A stretch of 64,000 nt of DNA from Alistipes ihumii AP11 (GTDB lineage: Bacteria; Bacteroidota; Bacteroidia; Bacteroidales; Rikenellaceae), in the NCBI RefSeq assembly GCF_025144665.1, contig NZ_CP102294.1, positions 248,001 through 312,000 of the forward strand. The letters run 5' to 3'. The position numbers were made by a program, and so were the translations under genes. The notes under the pieces are model-generated. The model searched no databases and was not told the origin of the DNA. It worked only from the letters and a program-made list of their open reading frames with translations. This document shows positions 8,789 through 18,807 of this stretch, one piece after another; positions within the stretch are counted from its first letter, which is position 1; the number at the start of each line of letters is the position of its first letter.

Positions 8789-10138
8789 ATGGGTCGTTTG
8801 TGCATCTTTCTTTTCCTGTCCTTTCTGTCGGTATCGGCCGCTTCCGGGTCAAAACGGATTCAACCTTGAAGCAAGAATCCTCTTTACTGGCAGTACAAAA
8901 AACGGCCGGTCCTTTTGTTGGGAGCTTCCGGTAATGACAATTTGTTCCAAAGTCCGAATCTTGAAACCCATCTCGATTCTCTGATTGCCGCAGGGGGCAA
9001 TTACGTACGCAATACGATGAGCGACCGGGATGCGGGGGACGTAAGGGCCTATGAAAGGATGTCCGACGGCAGGTACGATTTGAACCGGTGGAATCCCGAG
9101 TATTGGGAAAGGTTCGAACGATTGCTCCGTTATACTCGAAAGCGGGACGTTATCGTCCAAATCGAGATTTGGGATCGTTTCGATCATTCCCAGCGATTTT
9201 GGGACAGCGACCCGTATAACCCCAAAAACAATGTGAATTACACGTCCGCCGAGTCCGGGCTCGCCGAGTCGTATCCGTTTCATCCTGGCCTGAATCGGCA
9301 ACCGTTCTTTTTCAGCGTACCCGCGCTGGACGACAATGCCGTTCTGCTCGCATATCAGCAGGCGTTCGTTCGCAAACTGCTCGACATTTCGCTGAAATAT
9401 CCCCATGTGCTTTACTGCATTGACAACGAAACGAGCGGACGGGAGGAGTGGTCCGCGTATTGGGCCGCTTTCATCCGCGAGGCCGCCGGCGATAGGACGG
9501 TCTGCCTGACCGAAATGTGGGACGACTGGAATATGCGCTCGGCCATGCACAAACAAACGCTGGATTATCCTGCACGGTATGATTTTGTGGATATTTCGCA
9601 AAATGCGCATGCTCAAGGCGATGCCAATTGGGACGGCATCCTTTATGTCCGCGAGTATGTCCGGCAGTCGCCCCGGCCCTTGAATAGCGTGAAGATCTAC
9701 GGTAGCGGTGCCCGAACGCACGGAGGAGATTCGGAACATGCGGTCGCTACGTTCTGCCGAAATGTGTTGGGAGGACTGGCCTCGAGTCGTTTCCATCGTC
9801 CGCCGGCCGGGTTGGGACTTTGCGAGATTTCGATGCATTGTATCGGTACGATCCGCCAGATCGAGCGATGCGTCCGCTTTTGGGACCTCCGTCCGCGGAA
9901 AGCCGTCCGCGAGGGTGTGTATTCGTCCCGTGCCGCCAATGGGATCGAGGTGGTGTTTTTTTCGCTCGGCGTGCCCGTGATCTATCGTCCGGCGGATTCG
10001 GGACGGAGTTTCGAAGTGCGCTGGTTCGATGCAGCTTCCGGTGCACAGACGACGGAGAAGGTGGTCGTCGGCGCGGACGGAGTGGACCTGAAGCCGCCTT
10101 ATCCGCGAAATTGTTTCGCTGTGCTCATTCCTGTCTGA
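8789..10138 (+). pseudogene. Secreted TIM-barrel glycosidase-like gene with an in-frame TGA
   Basis: An ATG at 8789 starts a good signal peptide (MGRLCIFLFLSFLSVSAASG), but codon 27 is TGA (8867-8869). The same frame then continues open to 10138 for about 423 codons, beginning SKNPLYWQYKKRPVLLLGAS, a typical mature N-terminus for Bacteroidetes family GH-A-like hydrolases. Barrel-type features follow: NYVRNTMSD, VIVQIEIWDRFD, and LYCIDNETSG with a candidate catalytic Glu after strand 4, then a beta-rich C-terminal domain. The only ATG-like start after the stop is a TTG at 8915, which would remove the signal and first strand. I read it as a gene disabled by a nonsense mutation or a sequencing error. 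Exact family and substrate are not recognised. It lies between thrC and a convergent acyl-CoA synthetase. Confidence 0.7.
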
Positions 10139-10262
10139 TGGGCACACGGCTTCCGTTATTTCGATGAATCCTACTCAGTGTAAGTAGCCGTCGCCGACAA
10201 AAGTCGAAACGGGGTATGTTACGGACGGAAAAGTCCCTGTAGCGGCGGACGGATTTAAAAAG

Positions 10263-10290
10263 CAAAAAACTGCAGGAAAATCCTGCAGTT
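10263..10290 (-). terminator. Terminator of the acyl-CoA synthetase operon
   Basis: A 10-bp perfect stem (10268-10277 with 10281-10290) with a 3-base loop. Read on the minus strand it is followed by a T run (complement of AAAAAA at 10264-10269), right after the stop of the minus-strand gene. Confidence 0.8.
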
Positions 10291-10295
10291 CTCGA

Positions 10296-11948
10296 TTAAA
10301 TGACTTCGACTCCTTTTTCTTTTAACAGACGGAGACCGACGTCCTTCAGCTTGTATTTCTGAATCTTGCCGCTGGCGGTCATCGGATAGCCGTCGACGAA
10401 GAAGATGTATTTCGGGATTTTGTAACGTGCGATCTGTCCCCGGCAGTACAGTCTTACTTCTTCCTCGGTCAGCGAGCTTCCCTCCTTGATCTTGATGAAC
10501 GCTCCGACCTCCTCGCCGTATTTCGGGCTCGGAATGCCGGCCACTTCGACCGCCTCGATCTGGGGCATCTTATAGAGGAAGTTCTCGATCTCGCGCGGAT
10601 AGATATTCTCGCCGCCCCGGATAATCATCTCCTTGATACGTCCCGTAATGCGGAAGTAGCCGTTCTCGTCCATGACGCCCAGATCGCCCGAGTGCAGAAA
10701 TCCGTTCTCGTCGATGATGGCCGCCGTCGCTTCCGGATTCTTGTAGTAGCCCTTCATGATATTGTAGCCCTTGCAGCACATCTCGCCCGGCGTGCCCGGA
10801 GGACACTCCTTGTTCGTCGCGGGGTCGAGCACTTTCACTTCGACGTTCGGGAACGCGCAGCCTACGGTCGTCGCCCGGATTTCCATCGAGTCCGTCACGC
10901 GCGAAGCGGTCATGCCCGGCGATGCCTCGGTCAGGCCGTAAACGCTGATGATCTCTTTGCAGTACATTTTATCCATGACCTGCTTCATCGTCTCGATAGG
11001 GCAGGGGGCTCCGGCCATAATGCCCGTTCGCAGCGACGACAGATCGAACATGTCGAACATCGGGTGGTTCAGCTCGGCGATGAACATCGTCGGCACGCCG
11101 TGCAGCGCCGTGCAGCGCTCTCTGTGGACCGACGCGAGCACCTTCAGCGGATCGAAGTCCTCGACCATTACCATGGTCGATCCGTGCGTGATGACCGAGC
11201 AGACGCCCAGCACGCATCCGAAGCAGTGGAACAACGGCACGCAGATCAGCAGCCGGTCGGCCGACGTGAAGTGCATGCAGTCGCCGATCGTCTGCCCGTT
11301 GTTCAGAATGTTGTGGCTCGTCAGCATGACCCCTTTCGGGAAGCCGGTCGTGCCGGAAGTGTATTGCATGTTGATTTCGTCGTGGCAGCCGACCTGCGCT
11401 TTCGCTTCGCTGAGCATCGCGTCGTCCGTCAGCGATCCGAGCGTCATCAGCTCGGAGGTGTTGTACATGCCCCGCTGCTTTTCCTGTCCGATGTATACTA
11501 CGTTGCGCAGTTCGGGAAAACGTTCGCTATGCAGATGGCCCCGGGGCAATGTTTTCAGCTCGGGCACCAGATCGTACAGTATCTGCACGTAGTCGCTGTC
11601 GCGGTAGCCGTTCACCATACACATGGTATGAATGTCGGCGTTCTTCATAATGTACTCGAGCTCGGCGGCCTTGTAGTTCGTATTGACGGTGACCAGCACG
11701 GCGCCGATCTTGGCCGTCGCGAACATCAGCGTCATCCAGTCGGGCACGTTCTTGGCCCATACGCCGACCTTGCTGCCCTTGCGCACGCCGATGGCGAGCA
11801 GGCCCTTGGCGAAAATATCGACTCGCTCGTCGAACTCCTTGTACGAGAAGCGCAGTCCCCGGTCGGGGTATATCATGAATTCGTGATCCGGCTGTTCGCG
11901 CACCCATTTCTCGAGGATGCCGCCCAGCGTATAGTCGATCAATTCCAT
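10296..11948 (-). CDS. AMP-dependent acyl-CoA synthetase (FadD-like)
   Basis: A 550-residue adenylate-forming enzyme that activates a carboxylic acid, probably a medium- or long-chain fatty acid, to its CoA thioester. Motifs in order: the ATP phosphate loop [13 protein letters not shown], the A5-type [10 protein letters not shown], the adenine-contact aspartate in [20 protein letters not shown], the hinge-region [13 protein letters not shown], and the catalytic lysine in the C-terminal [11 protein letters not shown]. No signal or membrane segment is present. It lies 21 bases downstream of an XRE-cupin regulator gene in the same direction, an arrangement that suggests co-transcription and control by a small acid or acyl-CoA effector. 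The chain-length preference cannot be read from the sequence. Confidence 0.9.
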   Translation of the reverse strand: MELIDYTLGGILEKWVREQPDHEFMIYPDRGLRFSYKEFDERVDIFAKGLLAIGVRKGSKVGVWAKNVPDWMTLMFATAKIGAVLVTVNTNYKAAELEYIMKNADIHTMCMVNGYRDSDYVQILYDLVPELKTLPRGHLHSERFPELRNVVYIGQEKQRGMYNTSELMTLGSLTDDAMLSEAKAQVGCHDEINMQYTSGTTGFPKGVMLTSHNILNNGQTIGDCMHFTSADRLLICVPLFHCFGCVLGVCSVITHGSTMVMVEDFDPLKVLASVHRERCTALHGVPTMFIAELNHPMFDMFDLSSLRTGIMAGAPCPIETMKQVMDKMYCKEIISVYGLTEASPGMTASRVTDSMEIRATTVGCAFPNVEVKVLDPATNKECPPGTPGEMCCKGYNIMKGYYKNPEATAAIIDENGFLHSGDLGVMDENGYFRITGRIKEMIIRGGENIYPREIENFLYKMPQIEAVEVAGIPSPKYGEEVGAFIKIKEGSSLTEEEVRLYCRGQIARYKIPKYIFFVDGYPMTASGKIQKYKLKDVGLRLLKEKGVEVI

Positions 11949-11969
11949 TTTTCTACGAAAGCCAACGGA

Positions 11970-12545
11970 TTAATACGGAGTGTAGACTACGGCCAGTATC
12001 CTGGCTTTGGCGCCGGGCTCCGTGCTCGACAGACTGTGGGGAACGATCGAGTCGAAATAGATGCTGTCGCCCGGGTGCAGCAGATATTTTTCCTGACCGT
12101 ACGCGAGTTCCACGTCGCCGTTCAGTACGTACAGAAACTCCTCGCCCTCGTGATTCGACGGCTTCGCGTCGGGAACCGTGTATTCCACGTTGACGATGAA
12201 CGGTTCCATATTCCGGTCGGCCTTGTTTTGCGCCAAGGCGTAGAATTTCAGATGTTCCATGTCACTGCCCTTGCCCTCGGCCAGATTGATCGTGGGGCGG
12301 GGGGCCTGGCTTCCGTTTTGGGTAACGGCCGGCTCGGTCGACTCCATTCCGTCGAGGAAAGTTCCCAGACGCACTCCCAGCGAGCGCGAGAGCTTGACGA
12401 GCGTAGCGACCGAGGGAATCAGCTCCCCTTTTTCGATCGATTCGATCTGAGACGGATGAACGCCCGATTGCGACGATATGTCGCTGACCGACATGTTGTT
12501 GTCTTCGCGCAAACGTCTTAGCTTATATCCGATATTCTCTGTCAT
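11970..12545 (-). CDS. XRE-family regulator with C-terminal cupin domain
   Basis: A 191-residue transcription factor. Residues 7-62 are a helix-turn-helix of the XRE/Cro type (LRRLREDNNMSVSDIS, then QSGVHPSQIESIEKG), and residues 105-190 are a cupin_2 barrel (HEGEEFLYVLNGDVEL and LHPGDSIYFDS.VPHSL, with the usual His/Glu ligand positions). Such proteins often sense a small ligand and control the adjacent metabolic gene. Here the neighbour is the acyl-CoA synthetase 21 bases downstream, so self-regulation of this two-gene unit is likely. A -7 box lies 31 bases upstream of the ATG. Confidence 0.9.
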   Translation of the reverse strand: MTENIGYKLRRLREDNNMSVSDISSQSGVHPSQIESIEKGELIPSVATLVKLSRSLGVRLGTFLDGMESTEPAVTQNGSQAPRPTINLAEGKGSDMEHLKFYALAQNKADRNMEPFIVNVEYTVPDAKPSNHEGEEFLYVLNGDVELAYGQEKYLLHPGDSIYFDSIVPHSLSSTEPGAKARILAVVYTPY

Positions 12546-12575
12546 GGTTGTCTCGGTTTATGTCCTTACTGAGAT

Positions 12576-12583
12576 CAAAGTTA
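12576..12583 (-). promoter_or_regulatory. -7 promoter element of the XRE-cupin / acyl-CoA synthetase operon
   Basis: Minus-strand TAACTTTG fits TAnnTTTG exactly, 31 bases before the ATG at 12545. Confidence 0.55.
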
Positions 12584-12690
12584 TCCTGTGCTTTCAGCGC
12601 CGCCAAATATTTTTTCAGGGAAAATACGAAATCCAACGGACCCGATATCGAATGAGGAGCCGGCCGGCTCGGCTTAACCGATATTTTTCT

Positions 12691-12698
12691 TAACTTTG
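12691..12698 (+). promoter_or_regulatory. -7 promoter element of the proline operon
   Basis: TAACTTTG matches TAnnTTTG. It overlaps an in-frame TTG at 12696, which rules that codon out as a start and leaves the ATG at 12720, about 15 bases beyond the expected transcription start. No convincing -33 TTTG is seen. Confidence 0.6.
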
Positions 12699-12719
12699 AG
12701 CGTTCAAAAGAGCGAATCT

Positions 12720-13511
12720 ATGAAAATTACGATTATCGGCGGCGGTAACATGGGCGGTGCGATCGCCGGAGGGCTGGCTGCCGGGAACATGATAGCGGCC
12801 GGCGATATTACCGTAACGGCCCGAACCGCCCGGACTTTGGACAGAATCAAAGAGTGTAATTCCGCCATTGTTACGATGTCCGACAATCGGGCGGCCGTCG
12901 AAAGCGCCGATCTTGTCCTGTTTGCCGTCAAGCCGTGGCTGCTGGAGGAAATTGCGGCCGGCGTGCGCGACGTGCTCGATTACCGGCGCCAGCAGGTGGC
13001 CTCGGTCGTGGCGGGAGTTTCGTTCGAGCGTCTGACCGAGATGCTCGATAACGGCAGCGGGATTGCGCCCGTGCTTTACCGCATCATCCCGAATACGGCC
13101 ATTTCGCTGGGACGCAGCGTTACCTTTATCGCGCATAGCGGCGCGACCGGCGAGCAGCTGAATGCCGTCGTGGCGATGTTCGACCAGTTGGGCCGAACAT
13201 TCGTCGTGACCGAGGAAATGATGACGGCCGGTACGTCGCTCGCCTCCTGCGGAATTGCCTTTGCGCTCAAGTATATAGACGCTTCGATACGTGGCGGCGT
13301 CGAGCTCGGGTTCTCGGCGGCCGAGTCGCGCGAGGTGGTGATGCAGACGATGAGGGGCGCTTTGGCGCTGCTCGAATGCAACGACACGATGCCCCAGCAG
13401 GAGATCGATAAAGTGACAACGCCCGGAGGCATTACGCTCAAGGGACTGGAAGCCATGACGAGGGACGGTTTCGAAGGCGCGGTGCGGGCCGGATTGCTCG
13501 AAAGCCGGTAG
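12720..13511 (+). CDS. proC: Pyrroline-5-carboxylate reductase
   Basis: A 263-residue NAD(P)H-dependent enzyme for the last step of proline synthesis. The N-terminal Rossmann motif is IIGGGNMGGAIAGGL (residues 4-18), followed by LVLFAVKPW, and the C-terminal dimerisation domain contains the family signature VTTPGGITLKGLEAM. Length is standard. The start at 12720 is fixed by the promoter position and by the conserved opening MKITIIGGGNMG. It is the first gene of proC-proB-proA, which would carry glutamate all the way to proline. Confidence 0.96.
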   Translation: MKITIIGGGNMGGAIAGGLAAGNMIAAGDITVTARTARTLDRIKECNSAIVTMSDNRAAVESADLVLFAVKPWLLEEIAAGVRDVLDYRRQQVASVVAGVSFERLTEMLDNGSGIAPVLYRIIPNTAISLGRSVTFIAHSGATGEQLNAVVAMFDQLGRTFVVTEEMMTAGTSLASCGIAFALKYIDASIRGGVELGFSAAESREVVMQTMRGALALLECNDTMPQQEIDKVTTPGGITLKGLEAMTRDGFEGAVRAGLLESR

Positions 13512-13580
13512 AACCGGCGCGACGAGACCGACGGGAGATCGAAAAGGAATTCAAGCGGAAAGAGGCAAGGAGAAGATTTT

Positions 13581-14669
13581 ATGGAACGATATCGATTCGG
13601 ACGGGTGGTTGTCAAGGTGGGCAGCAATGTGCTGACGAGGGATGACGGTACGCTCGATACGACGCGCATGTCTGCGCTTTCCGACCAGATCGCGCAGTTG
13701 CATAGGGGGGGAGTCGAGATCATATTGGTTTCGTCCGGAGCCGTGGCCGCGGGCCGTAGCGAGTTGGGGACGGAGCGCAAGCTCGACTCGGTCTCGGCGC
13801 GCCAGCTGTTCTCGGCCGTCGGACAGGTCAAGCTGATCAATCGCTATTACGAGCTGATGCGCGACCGCGGCATCCTCTGCGGCCAAGTGCTGACGACCAA
13901 AGAGAGCTTTTCGACCCGGCGCCATTACCTGAATCAGCAGCACTGCATGACGGTCATGCTCGATCACGGCGTGATTCCGATCGTCAACGAGAACGATACG
14001 GTCTCGGTAACCGAGCTGATGTTCACCGACAACGACGAGCTTTCGGGCCTGATCGCGGCGATGATGGATGCCGAGGCCCTGATCATTCTGAGCAATATAG
14101 ACGGAATATATAACGGCGATCCTTCCGATCCCGCTTCGGCCGTCATCCGAACGGTCGAGCCGCACCGCGACGATCTGAGCGGGTATATTCAGACCGGTCG
14201 CTCGCAGTTCGGGCGGGGAGGGATGCTGACCAAGTACCGCATGGCGAGCAAGGTGGCGGACGAGGGAATCGAGGTGACGGTCGCCAACGGCAAGCGCGAC
14301 GGTATACTGACCGACCTGCTGTCGCCGGGATCGGACGTCGTATCGACCCGTTTCGTTCCGGCCTCGCATTCGATTTCGCAGGTCAAGAAGTGGATCGCTC
14401 ATAGCGAGGGTTTCGCCAAGGGAGAATTGCATATCAACGAGGGGGCGTACGAGGCTTTGTTGCGCCCCGAGGCGACGAGCCTGCTTCCGGTGGGCGTTTG
14501 TCGTGTCGAGGGCGAATTCGAGAAGGACGACATCGTGAAGATCGTTTCGCCCGACGGCATCGCGATCGGCGTCGGCCGCGTCGCATGCGACAGCGAGCGG
14601 GCCCGGCAGGTGGCGGGGCGCAAAGGCGGCCGACCGCTCGTGCATTACGATTATCTTTATATGGATTAA
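13581..14669 (+). CDS. proB: Glutamate 5-kinase
   Basis: A 362-residue enzyme phosphorylating glutamate, the first step to proline. The amino-acid kinase domain (about 1-260) shows [10 protein letters not shown], the [12 protein letters not shown] loop, VNENDTVS and [14 protein letters not shown]-terminal PUA domain (about 275-360; [14 protein letters not shown] through GVGRVACDS) is present, as in the full-length enterobacterial form. The kinase domain is the usual site of proline feedback. The ATG at 13581 follows GGAGAAG at a good distance. It lies 69 bases after proC and 14 bases before proA. Confidence 0.96.
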   Translation: MERYRFGRVVVKVGSNVLTRDDGTLDTTRMSALSDQIAQLHRGGVEIILVSSGAVAAGRSELGTERKLDSVSARQLFSAVGQVKLINRYYELMRDRGILCGQVLTTKESFSTRRHYLNQQHCMTVMLDHGVIPIVNENDTVSVTELMFTDNDELSGLIAAMMDAEALIILSNIDGIYNGDPSDPASAVIRTVEPHRDDLSGYIQTGRSQFGRGGMLTKYRMASKVADEGIEVTVANGKRDGILTDLLSPGSDVVSTRFVPASHSISQVKKWIAHSEGFAKGELHINEGAYEALLRPEATSLLPVGVCRVEGEFEKDDIVKIVSPDGIAIGVGRVACDSERARQVAGRKGGRPLVHYDYLYMD

Positions 14670-14683
14670 GCGAAACAAAGCAT

Positions 14684-15931
14684 ATGGAACCGAAATCTCT
14701 TTTCGAACGGGCCGTCGAGGCTTCGCGCTGGCTGAACCGGATCGAGCCGGAACGGATCGACCGGGTGCTGTTCTCCGTAGCCGATGCGGCGGAGCGCCGA
14801 TCGGACGATATTCTCGCGGCCAACCGCGAGGATTTGGCGCGCAAGGATCCTTCCGATCCGATGTACGACCGATTGCAGCTCACTCCGGAGCGGATTGCCG
14901 GTATTGCGGCCGACATGCGCAACGTGGCCTCGCTGCCTTCGCCGCTGGGGCTGACGCTCGACGAGCGGATGCGGCCAAACGGCATGAAAATCCGGAAAGT
15001 GTCCGTTCCGTTCGGCGTGATCGGCGTGATTTACGAGGCCCGGCCGAACGTAGGCTTCGACGTGTTCTCGCTTTGCCTGAAGGCCGGAAGCGCTTGCGTA
15101 CTGAAGGGCGGAAGCGATGCCCGCGACTCGAATGCCGCCATTGCCGAGCTGATCCGGGACGTATTGCGCGAAAACGGTTTCGACGAGCATTGCGTCACGC
15201 TGATGCCTCCCGGGCGCGAGGCGACGACCGCCCTGTTGGAGGCCGTGGGACAGATCGATCTGGTGATTCCGCGCGGCAGCAAGGGACTGATCGACTATGT
15301 ACGCGACCATGCGCGGGTTCCTGTGATCGAGACCGGGGCCGGTGTCTGCCATACCTATTTCGACCGCGAGGGCGATCTGGAAAAGGGTGCCCGTATCGTC
15401 TTCAATGCGAAGACGCGCCGCGTGAGCGTGTGCAATGCGCTCGACTGCCTCGTCGTGCACCGCGAGCGTTTGGCCGATCTGCCGGAGCTTTGCGGCCCGC
15501 TGGCGGAGCGACAGGTCGTGATTCTTGCCGATTCCCCGGCCTACGAGGCGCTCGACGGACGTTATCCCGGAGCGTTGTTACGACATGCCGACGAGCATAG
15601 CTATGGGACCGAGTTCCTCGCGTACCGTATGTCGATCCGCACGGTCGGGTCGCTCGACGAGGCGGTAGAGCATATCGCTCGCTACTCGTCGCGTCACAGC
15701 GAGGCGGTCGTGTCCGAGAATGCCGGAACGATTCGAGAATTCCAGCAGCGTGTCGACGCGGCTTGCGTTTATGCCAACGTTTCTACGGCCTTTACGGACG
15801 GAGCCCAGTTCGGTTTGGGCGCCGAGATCGGTATCAGTACGCAGAAGTTGCACGCCCGGGGACCGATGGCTCTGCGCGAGCTGACGACATACAAGTATCT
15901 GATCGACGGAGACGGCCAGACCCGCGCGTAA
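14684..15931 (+). CDS. proA: Glutamate-5-semialdehyde dehydrogenase
   Basis: A 415-residue NADPH-dependent gamma-glutamyl phosphate reductase of the aldehyde dehydrogenase superfamily, acting with ProB. Visible features: the nucleotide-binding [28 protein letters not shown], the [12 protein letters not shown] segment, the catalytic cysteine in [14 protein letters not shown], and [20 protein letters not shown] near the C-terminus. Length is typical. The ATG at 14684 was chosen because the open frame before it overlaps proB and is not protein-like. Last gene of the proline operon; 492 bases without a gene follow. Confidence 0.96.
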   Translation: MEPKSLFERAVEASRWLNRIEPERIDRVLFSVADAAERRSDDILAANREDLARKDPSDPMYDRLQLTPERIAGIAADMRNVASLPSPLGLTLDERMRPNGMKIRKVSVPFGVIGVIYEARPNVGFDVFSLCLKAGSACVLKGGSDARDSNAAIAELIRDVLRENGFDEHCVTLMPPGREATTALLEAVGQIDLVIPRGSKGLIDYVRDHARVPVIETGAGVCHTYFDREGDLEKGARIVFNAKTRRVSVCNALDCLVVHRERLADLPELCGPLAERQVVILADSPAYEALDGRYPGALLRHADEHSYGTEFLAYRMSIRTVGSLDEAVEHIARYSSRHSEAVVSENAGTIREFQQRVDAACVYANVSTAFTDGAQFGLGAEIGISTQKLHARGPMALRELTTYKYLIDGDGQTRA

Positions 15932-16423
15932 TGGGGACAGACCAATTCTCTGCTCGGCCGTCTTGAGCCGGAGAATCCGCAATTTCTTCTGTGTGTGTCG
16001 TTTGGGCTGTACATACGGCTGCCGGTTAGCCCGCGTGCATTTTGCCGATAGAGACAGACATCGCGGAAAAAGAGAATAGAATCTTTCCCCCGAACGGATA
16101 TGACGAGGTGAGAGGGAAACAAGATGAACTTCCTCTAAAAAATATCTGCATGCTTGAATGTACTGAATGTATAAGATAGCGGTTTTTAAGAAAGCTGATG
16201 TCTCCAGTGCCTGAAAATGAGTGATAATCAGTCGTAATATGCGAGATATTTGGAAGAACCGGAAGGTCTGAAATAGACTATGCTGTTCTGGACGATCCAG
16301 TTTGGCAGGGACGACCTCGGTGCGTTCTTCTTTTCAACTGCTCGTGTTTTTTGAAACGGCGTGTTCCCTATTCCTGCGATCCGGATCCGCCATATGGCGA
16401 AGAAACGATATTTAACAACATCT
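15932..16423 (+). other. 492-base intergenic stretch with no recognised gene
   Basis: It begins GC-rich and becomes AT-richer after 16100. No ORF with family signatures, no clear terminator and no exact TAnnTTTG box was found. It may hold the control region of the membrane protein that follows. Confidence 0.4.
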
Positions 16424-17173
16424 ATGACGAAAAAAGAAAAGACCTTATCTTTTCTCTGGCAACATTTTCTGCTCCTGATCTCATTGTATCTGATGACATT
16501 GGGAGTCGTTCTTTGCGTAAAATCGTGTTTGGGCAGCAGCGTGATCTCCTCGCTGCCGTTCGTTTTTTCGCTGGCCGGCCCGATAAGCCGTGTTCCGGCA
16601 TGGACGATCGGCGGATATACGATTGCGATGAATGCGGTCCTGGTACTCTGTCAGATTCTTATCCTGCGAAGGAGATTCGACCCCATGCAGCTTTTCCAGC
16701 TGGTCATAGGATTTATTTTCGGGTGGCTGATCGACCTGAATATGGCATTGACATCCGGACTGGAATGCACGACGCTGACTTCGCAGTTGCTCACCCAGTT
16801 GGCAGGCTGTACGATCATGGGTATCGGCATCGCCTTCGAGGTCCGGTGCGGTTCGGTAACCATGCCGGGCGAAGGAATTTCGATCGTCATCAGTCAGGTG
16901 ACGCGCCGTCCGTTCGCAAAAGTCAAGATCGGAGTGGATACGACCCTCGTACTGCTCGCCGTGGCGAGTTGCTATCTGTTTTTCGGAAGTTGGCAATGGA
17001 ATGTCATAGGTGTCGGAACGCTTTTCGCGATGATCTACGTCGGACTCGTGATTAAATTCATTGCTCCGCATCTGGGTTGGTTCGACCGCCTGCTGGCCTA
17101 TGTCCCGGGATTTCGACGTTATCTGTTCGGACTGGCGCGACTCCTCTATCGCCGTAGCGATGGTGCCGAATAG
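16424..17173 (+). CDS. YczE-like / DUF6198 integral membrane protein
   Basis: A polytopic membrane protein of about 249 residues with roughly five to six helices (for example LLLISLYLMTLGVVLCV, MGIGIAFEV and VDTTLVLLAVASCYLFF). The layout resembles the YczE/YitT-type family annotated as DUF6198: a GVVL.VKS.LGSS.ISSLPFV segment after helix 1 and a later TMPGEGIS motif, in which this family's MGxGExI-type loop sits. The function is unknown; transport has been suggested for relatives. In-frame ATGs exist at 16361, 16394 and 16424. I prefer 16424 because it begins directly before the charged MTKKEK and the first helix. It stands alone with long flanks. Confidence 0.7.
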   Translation: MTKKEKTLSFLWQHFLLLISLYLMTLGVVLCVKSCLGSSVISSLPFVFSLAGPISRVPAWTIGGYTIAMNAVLVLCQILILRRRFDPMQLFQLVIGFIFGWLIDLNMALTSGLECTTLTSQLLTQLAGCTIMGIGIAFEVRCGSVTMPGEGISIVISQVTRRPFAKVKIGVDTTLVLLAVASCYLFFGSWQWNVIGVGTLFAMIYVGLVIKFIAPHLGWFDRLLAYVPGFRRYLFGLARLLYRRSDGAE

Positions 17174-17289
17174 GCTGAAAATTGCCTGCTTACGAATGTC
17201 CGACTCTTCCCGGTAGCGATTCTTCCCCGGATTTGTTTCGTACCCGACGGTTTGCGCTTGCACAACGCATACGGTAAAGTTTGAATCGG

Positions 17290-17575
17290 TCATATCGAAA
17301 TCGAGCGGTTTTCGCCGGTATTAGGAACGATAGCCTCCGTATCGTACGGTGACTGCTTCGTCTTGCACAGTTTGCCGATCGATTCCGGCTGCAGATTGAG
17401 TAATCGGGCCGCATTCTCGGCGAAGGAATGCCCGCAAAAACCGGGAAACAGAACCGTGCTTACGAGCTCCCTTAGTTTCTCTTGTGCGCAAGCGTTATAG
17501 CACGGCGTCACGGTGTTGTGAGAATCGTTTCTCTTCTTCCCGTCGCATACGGTTTGTGCTTCGGCAAACCGTTGT
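17290..17575 (-). pseudogene. Possible remnant of a serine O-acetyltransferase
   Basis: A minus-strand open stretch with no good start (a TGA at 17576-17578, then no ATG before a GTG at 17511). It encodes KLRELVSTVLFPGFCGHS, which resembles the LRAVLFPGYFG motif in the N-terminal domain of Bacteroidales serine acetyltransferases. The expected hexapeptide-repeat catalytic domain is missing and the rest does not match. I rate this as a weak relic call. The remainder of the gap 17174-17574 shows nothing else. Confidence 0.22.
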
Positions 17576-18213
17576 CACCGTATTTTAATGTCGGGCAGGG
17601 CCTCTTGCAAGGCGGTTCGGTCTATCTCGAAGTAATGGTAGGGGTAGAGTACGGCCGGGCGGATCAGCCGGGCGGCCTCGATGAACATCTGGTCGCTCAT
17701 CGTGTACGGCAGGTTCTTCGGCAGGAAAGCGATGTCGATCGGGCCCAGATGCTCCATTTCGGGGATCAGCTCGGTATCGCCGGCGATGTATATGCGAAGC
17801 CTCTCGATTTCGAGCAGATAGCCGTTGCCTTCGCCTCGGATATGGAACGGAACTCCGGGCGAACGCATCGAGATGCGATTGTAGGCGGGGACGGCGCGTA
17901 TCGGAATCTCGTTCCATACGGTCTGGGAGCCATTGCGAAGCGCTTTCCCCCGCTTCAGCTCGCGGATCACGGTCGGACTGCCGATGATTTGCGTCGTCGG
18001 CCGCTCGATTTCGGCGATCGCCAGCGTGTCGAGATGGTCGCCGTGGTGATGCGTGATCAGAATCAGATCGGCATCCGGCAGCTGGCCGTAGTCGGCCACG
18101 TCGCCGTAAGGATCGACATGAATGATCCGTTCGCCATAGCGCATCATGATCGAGGCGTGGCCCACGCAGGTTACCTCCAGCGTCTTGTCCCGTGTCAGAT
18201 ATTGGTCCGTCAT
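17575..18213 (-). CDS. MBL-fold metallohydrolase (UPF0173/UlaG-like)
   Basis: A 212-residue cytoplasmic metallo-beta-lactamase-fold protein. The zinc motif HHHGDHLD is at residues 55-62, with a further ligand region in IYIAGDTELIPEM and a terminal histidine in YPYHYFEI. The opening VTCVGHASIMM.YGE and VDPYGDVADY resembles the UPF0173/YtkL group of L-ascorbate-6-phosphate lactonase-like hydrolases, whose substrates are mostly unknown. No signal peptide. It is transcribed divergently from the DUF486 gene, 87 bases away. Confidence 0.85.
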   Translation of the reverse strand: MTDQYLTRDKTLEVTCVGHASIMMRYGERIIHVDPYGDVADYGQLPDADLILITHHHGDHLDTLAIAEIERPTTQIIGSPTVIRELKRGKALRNGSQTVWNEIPIRAVPAYNRISMRSPGVPFHIRGEGNGYLLEIERLRIYIAGDTELIPEMEHLGPIDIAFLPKNLPYTMSDQMFIEAARLIRPAVLYPYHYFEIDRTALQEALPDIKIR

Positions 18214-18266
18214 AGTCGTTTCGATTCGTACTGTCGTTTGCGTTCCGTAAATTTACGAATAGTTTG

Positions 18267-18274
18267 TAAATTTG
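18267..18274 (+). promoter_or_regulatory. -7 promoter element of the DUF486 gene
   Basis: TAAATTTG fits TAnnTTTG, 26 bases before the ATG at 18301. Confidence 0.5.
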
Positions 18275-18300
18275 GCGCTCCGAAACTGTTTTTGCGTACA

Positions 18301-18669
18301 ATGAAACCTTATCTTACGATCGGCCTGCTCGTTATTTCCAATATATTCATGACTTTCGCCTGGTACGGGCAGCTGCGGCTCAAGGGTCATAAGTGGTTCG
18401 ACAACCTTCCGTTTTTGCTGGTGGTCGTCTTCTGCTGGGGTATTGCGTTCTTGGAATACCTGTTTCAGGTACCGGCGAACCGGATCGGTTTTCGCGAGAA
18501 CGGGGGACCTTTCACGCTGTTCCAGCTCAAGGTGATCCAAGAAGTCGTTTCGCTGACGGTTTTCACCGTTTTCGCCCTGCTGATGTTCAAAACGGAAACG
18601 TTCCGTTGGAATCATGCCGCGGCATTCGCTTGCCTCGTTCTGGCGGTTTACTTCGTGTTCAGGAAATAA
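18301..18669 (+). CDS. DUF486 (DMT-superfamily) membrane protein
   Basis: A 122-residue protein with four predicted membrane helices (residues 4-22, 38-56, about 72-92 and 101-118). The family hallmarks are FMTFAWYGQL in helix 1, PFLLVVVFCWGIAFLEYLFQVPANRIG in the second region, and FTLFQLKVIQEV before helix 3. DUF486 proteins are small relatives of drug/metabolite transporters with no known substrate. The ATG at 18301 is the first methionine and lies 26 bases after a promoter -7 box. Confidence 0.88.
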   Translation: MKPYLTIGLLVISNIFMTFAWYGQLRLKGHKWFDNLPFLLVVVFCWGIAFLEYLFQVPANRIGFRENGGPFTLFQLKVIQEVVSLTVFTVFALLMFKTETFRWNHAAAFACLVLAVYFVFRK

Positions 18670-18747
18670 TTTGCAGGATAGCGCACTTCCACCATTCTTG
18701 CGAAGAATACCGAGCTGACTTTTTTCAATAAAAATAGTCGAAAAAGG

Positions 18748-18778
18748 TTTGTCTGTTGTGAAAAAAGAGATAAATTTG
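18748..18778 (+). promoter_or_regulatory. Near-consensus promoter of the PerR-like gene
   Basis: TTTG (18748-18751), exactly 19 bases, then TAAATTTG (18771-18778): a textbook Bacteroidetes -33/-7 pair. Transcription should start near 18785, in front of the palindrome at 18793-18807. Confidence 0.7.
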
Positions 18779-18792
18779 CATTGTTTTTAAAA

Positions 18793-18807
18793 TTGTAATC
18801 GATACAA
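18793..18807 (+). promoter_or_regulatory. Candidate Fur/PerR operator
   Basis: TTGTA-ATCGA-TACAA is a 15-bp inverted repeat ending one base before the regulator ATG at 18808 and just downstream of the promoter. Position and AT-rich 5-5-5 symmetry resemble PerR-box operators, so autorepression is inferred. Confidence 0.45.

Noticed and set aside
10692-12521. 609-codon plus-strand frame opposite the acyl-CoA synthetase and regulator
   Set aside because: Shadow frame; the minus-strand genes carry clear catalytic motifs.
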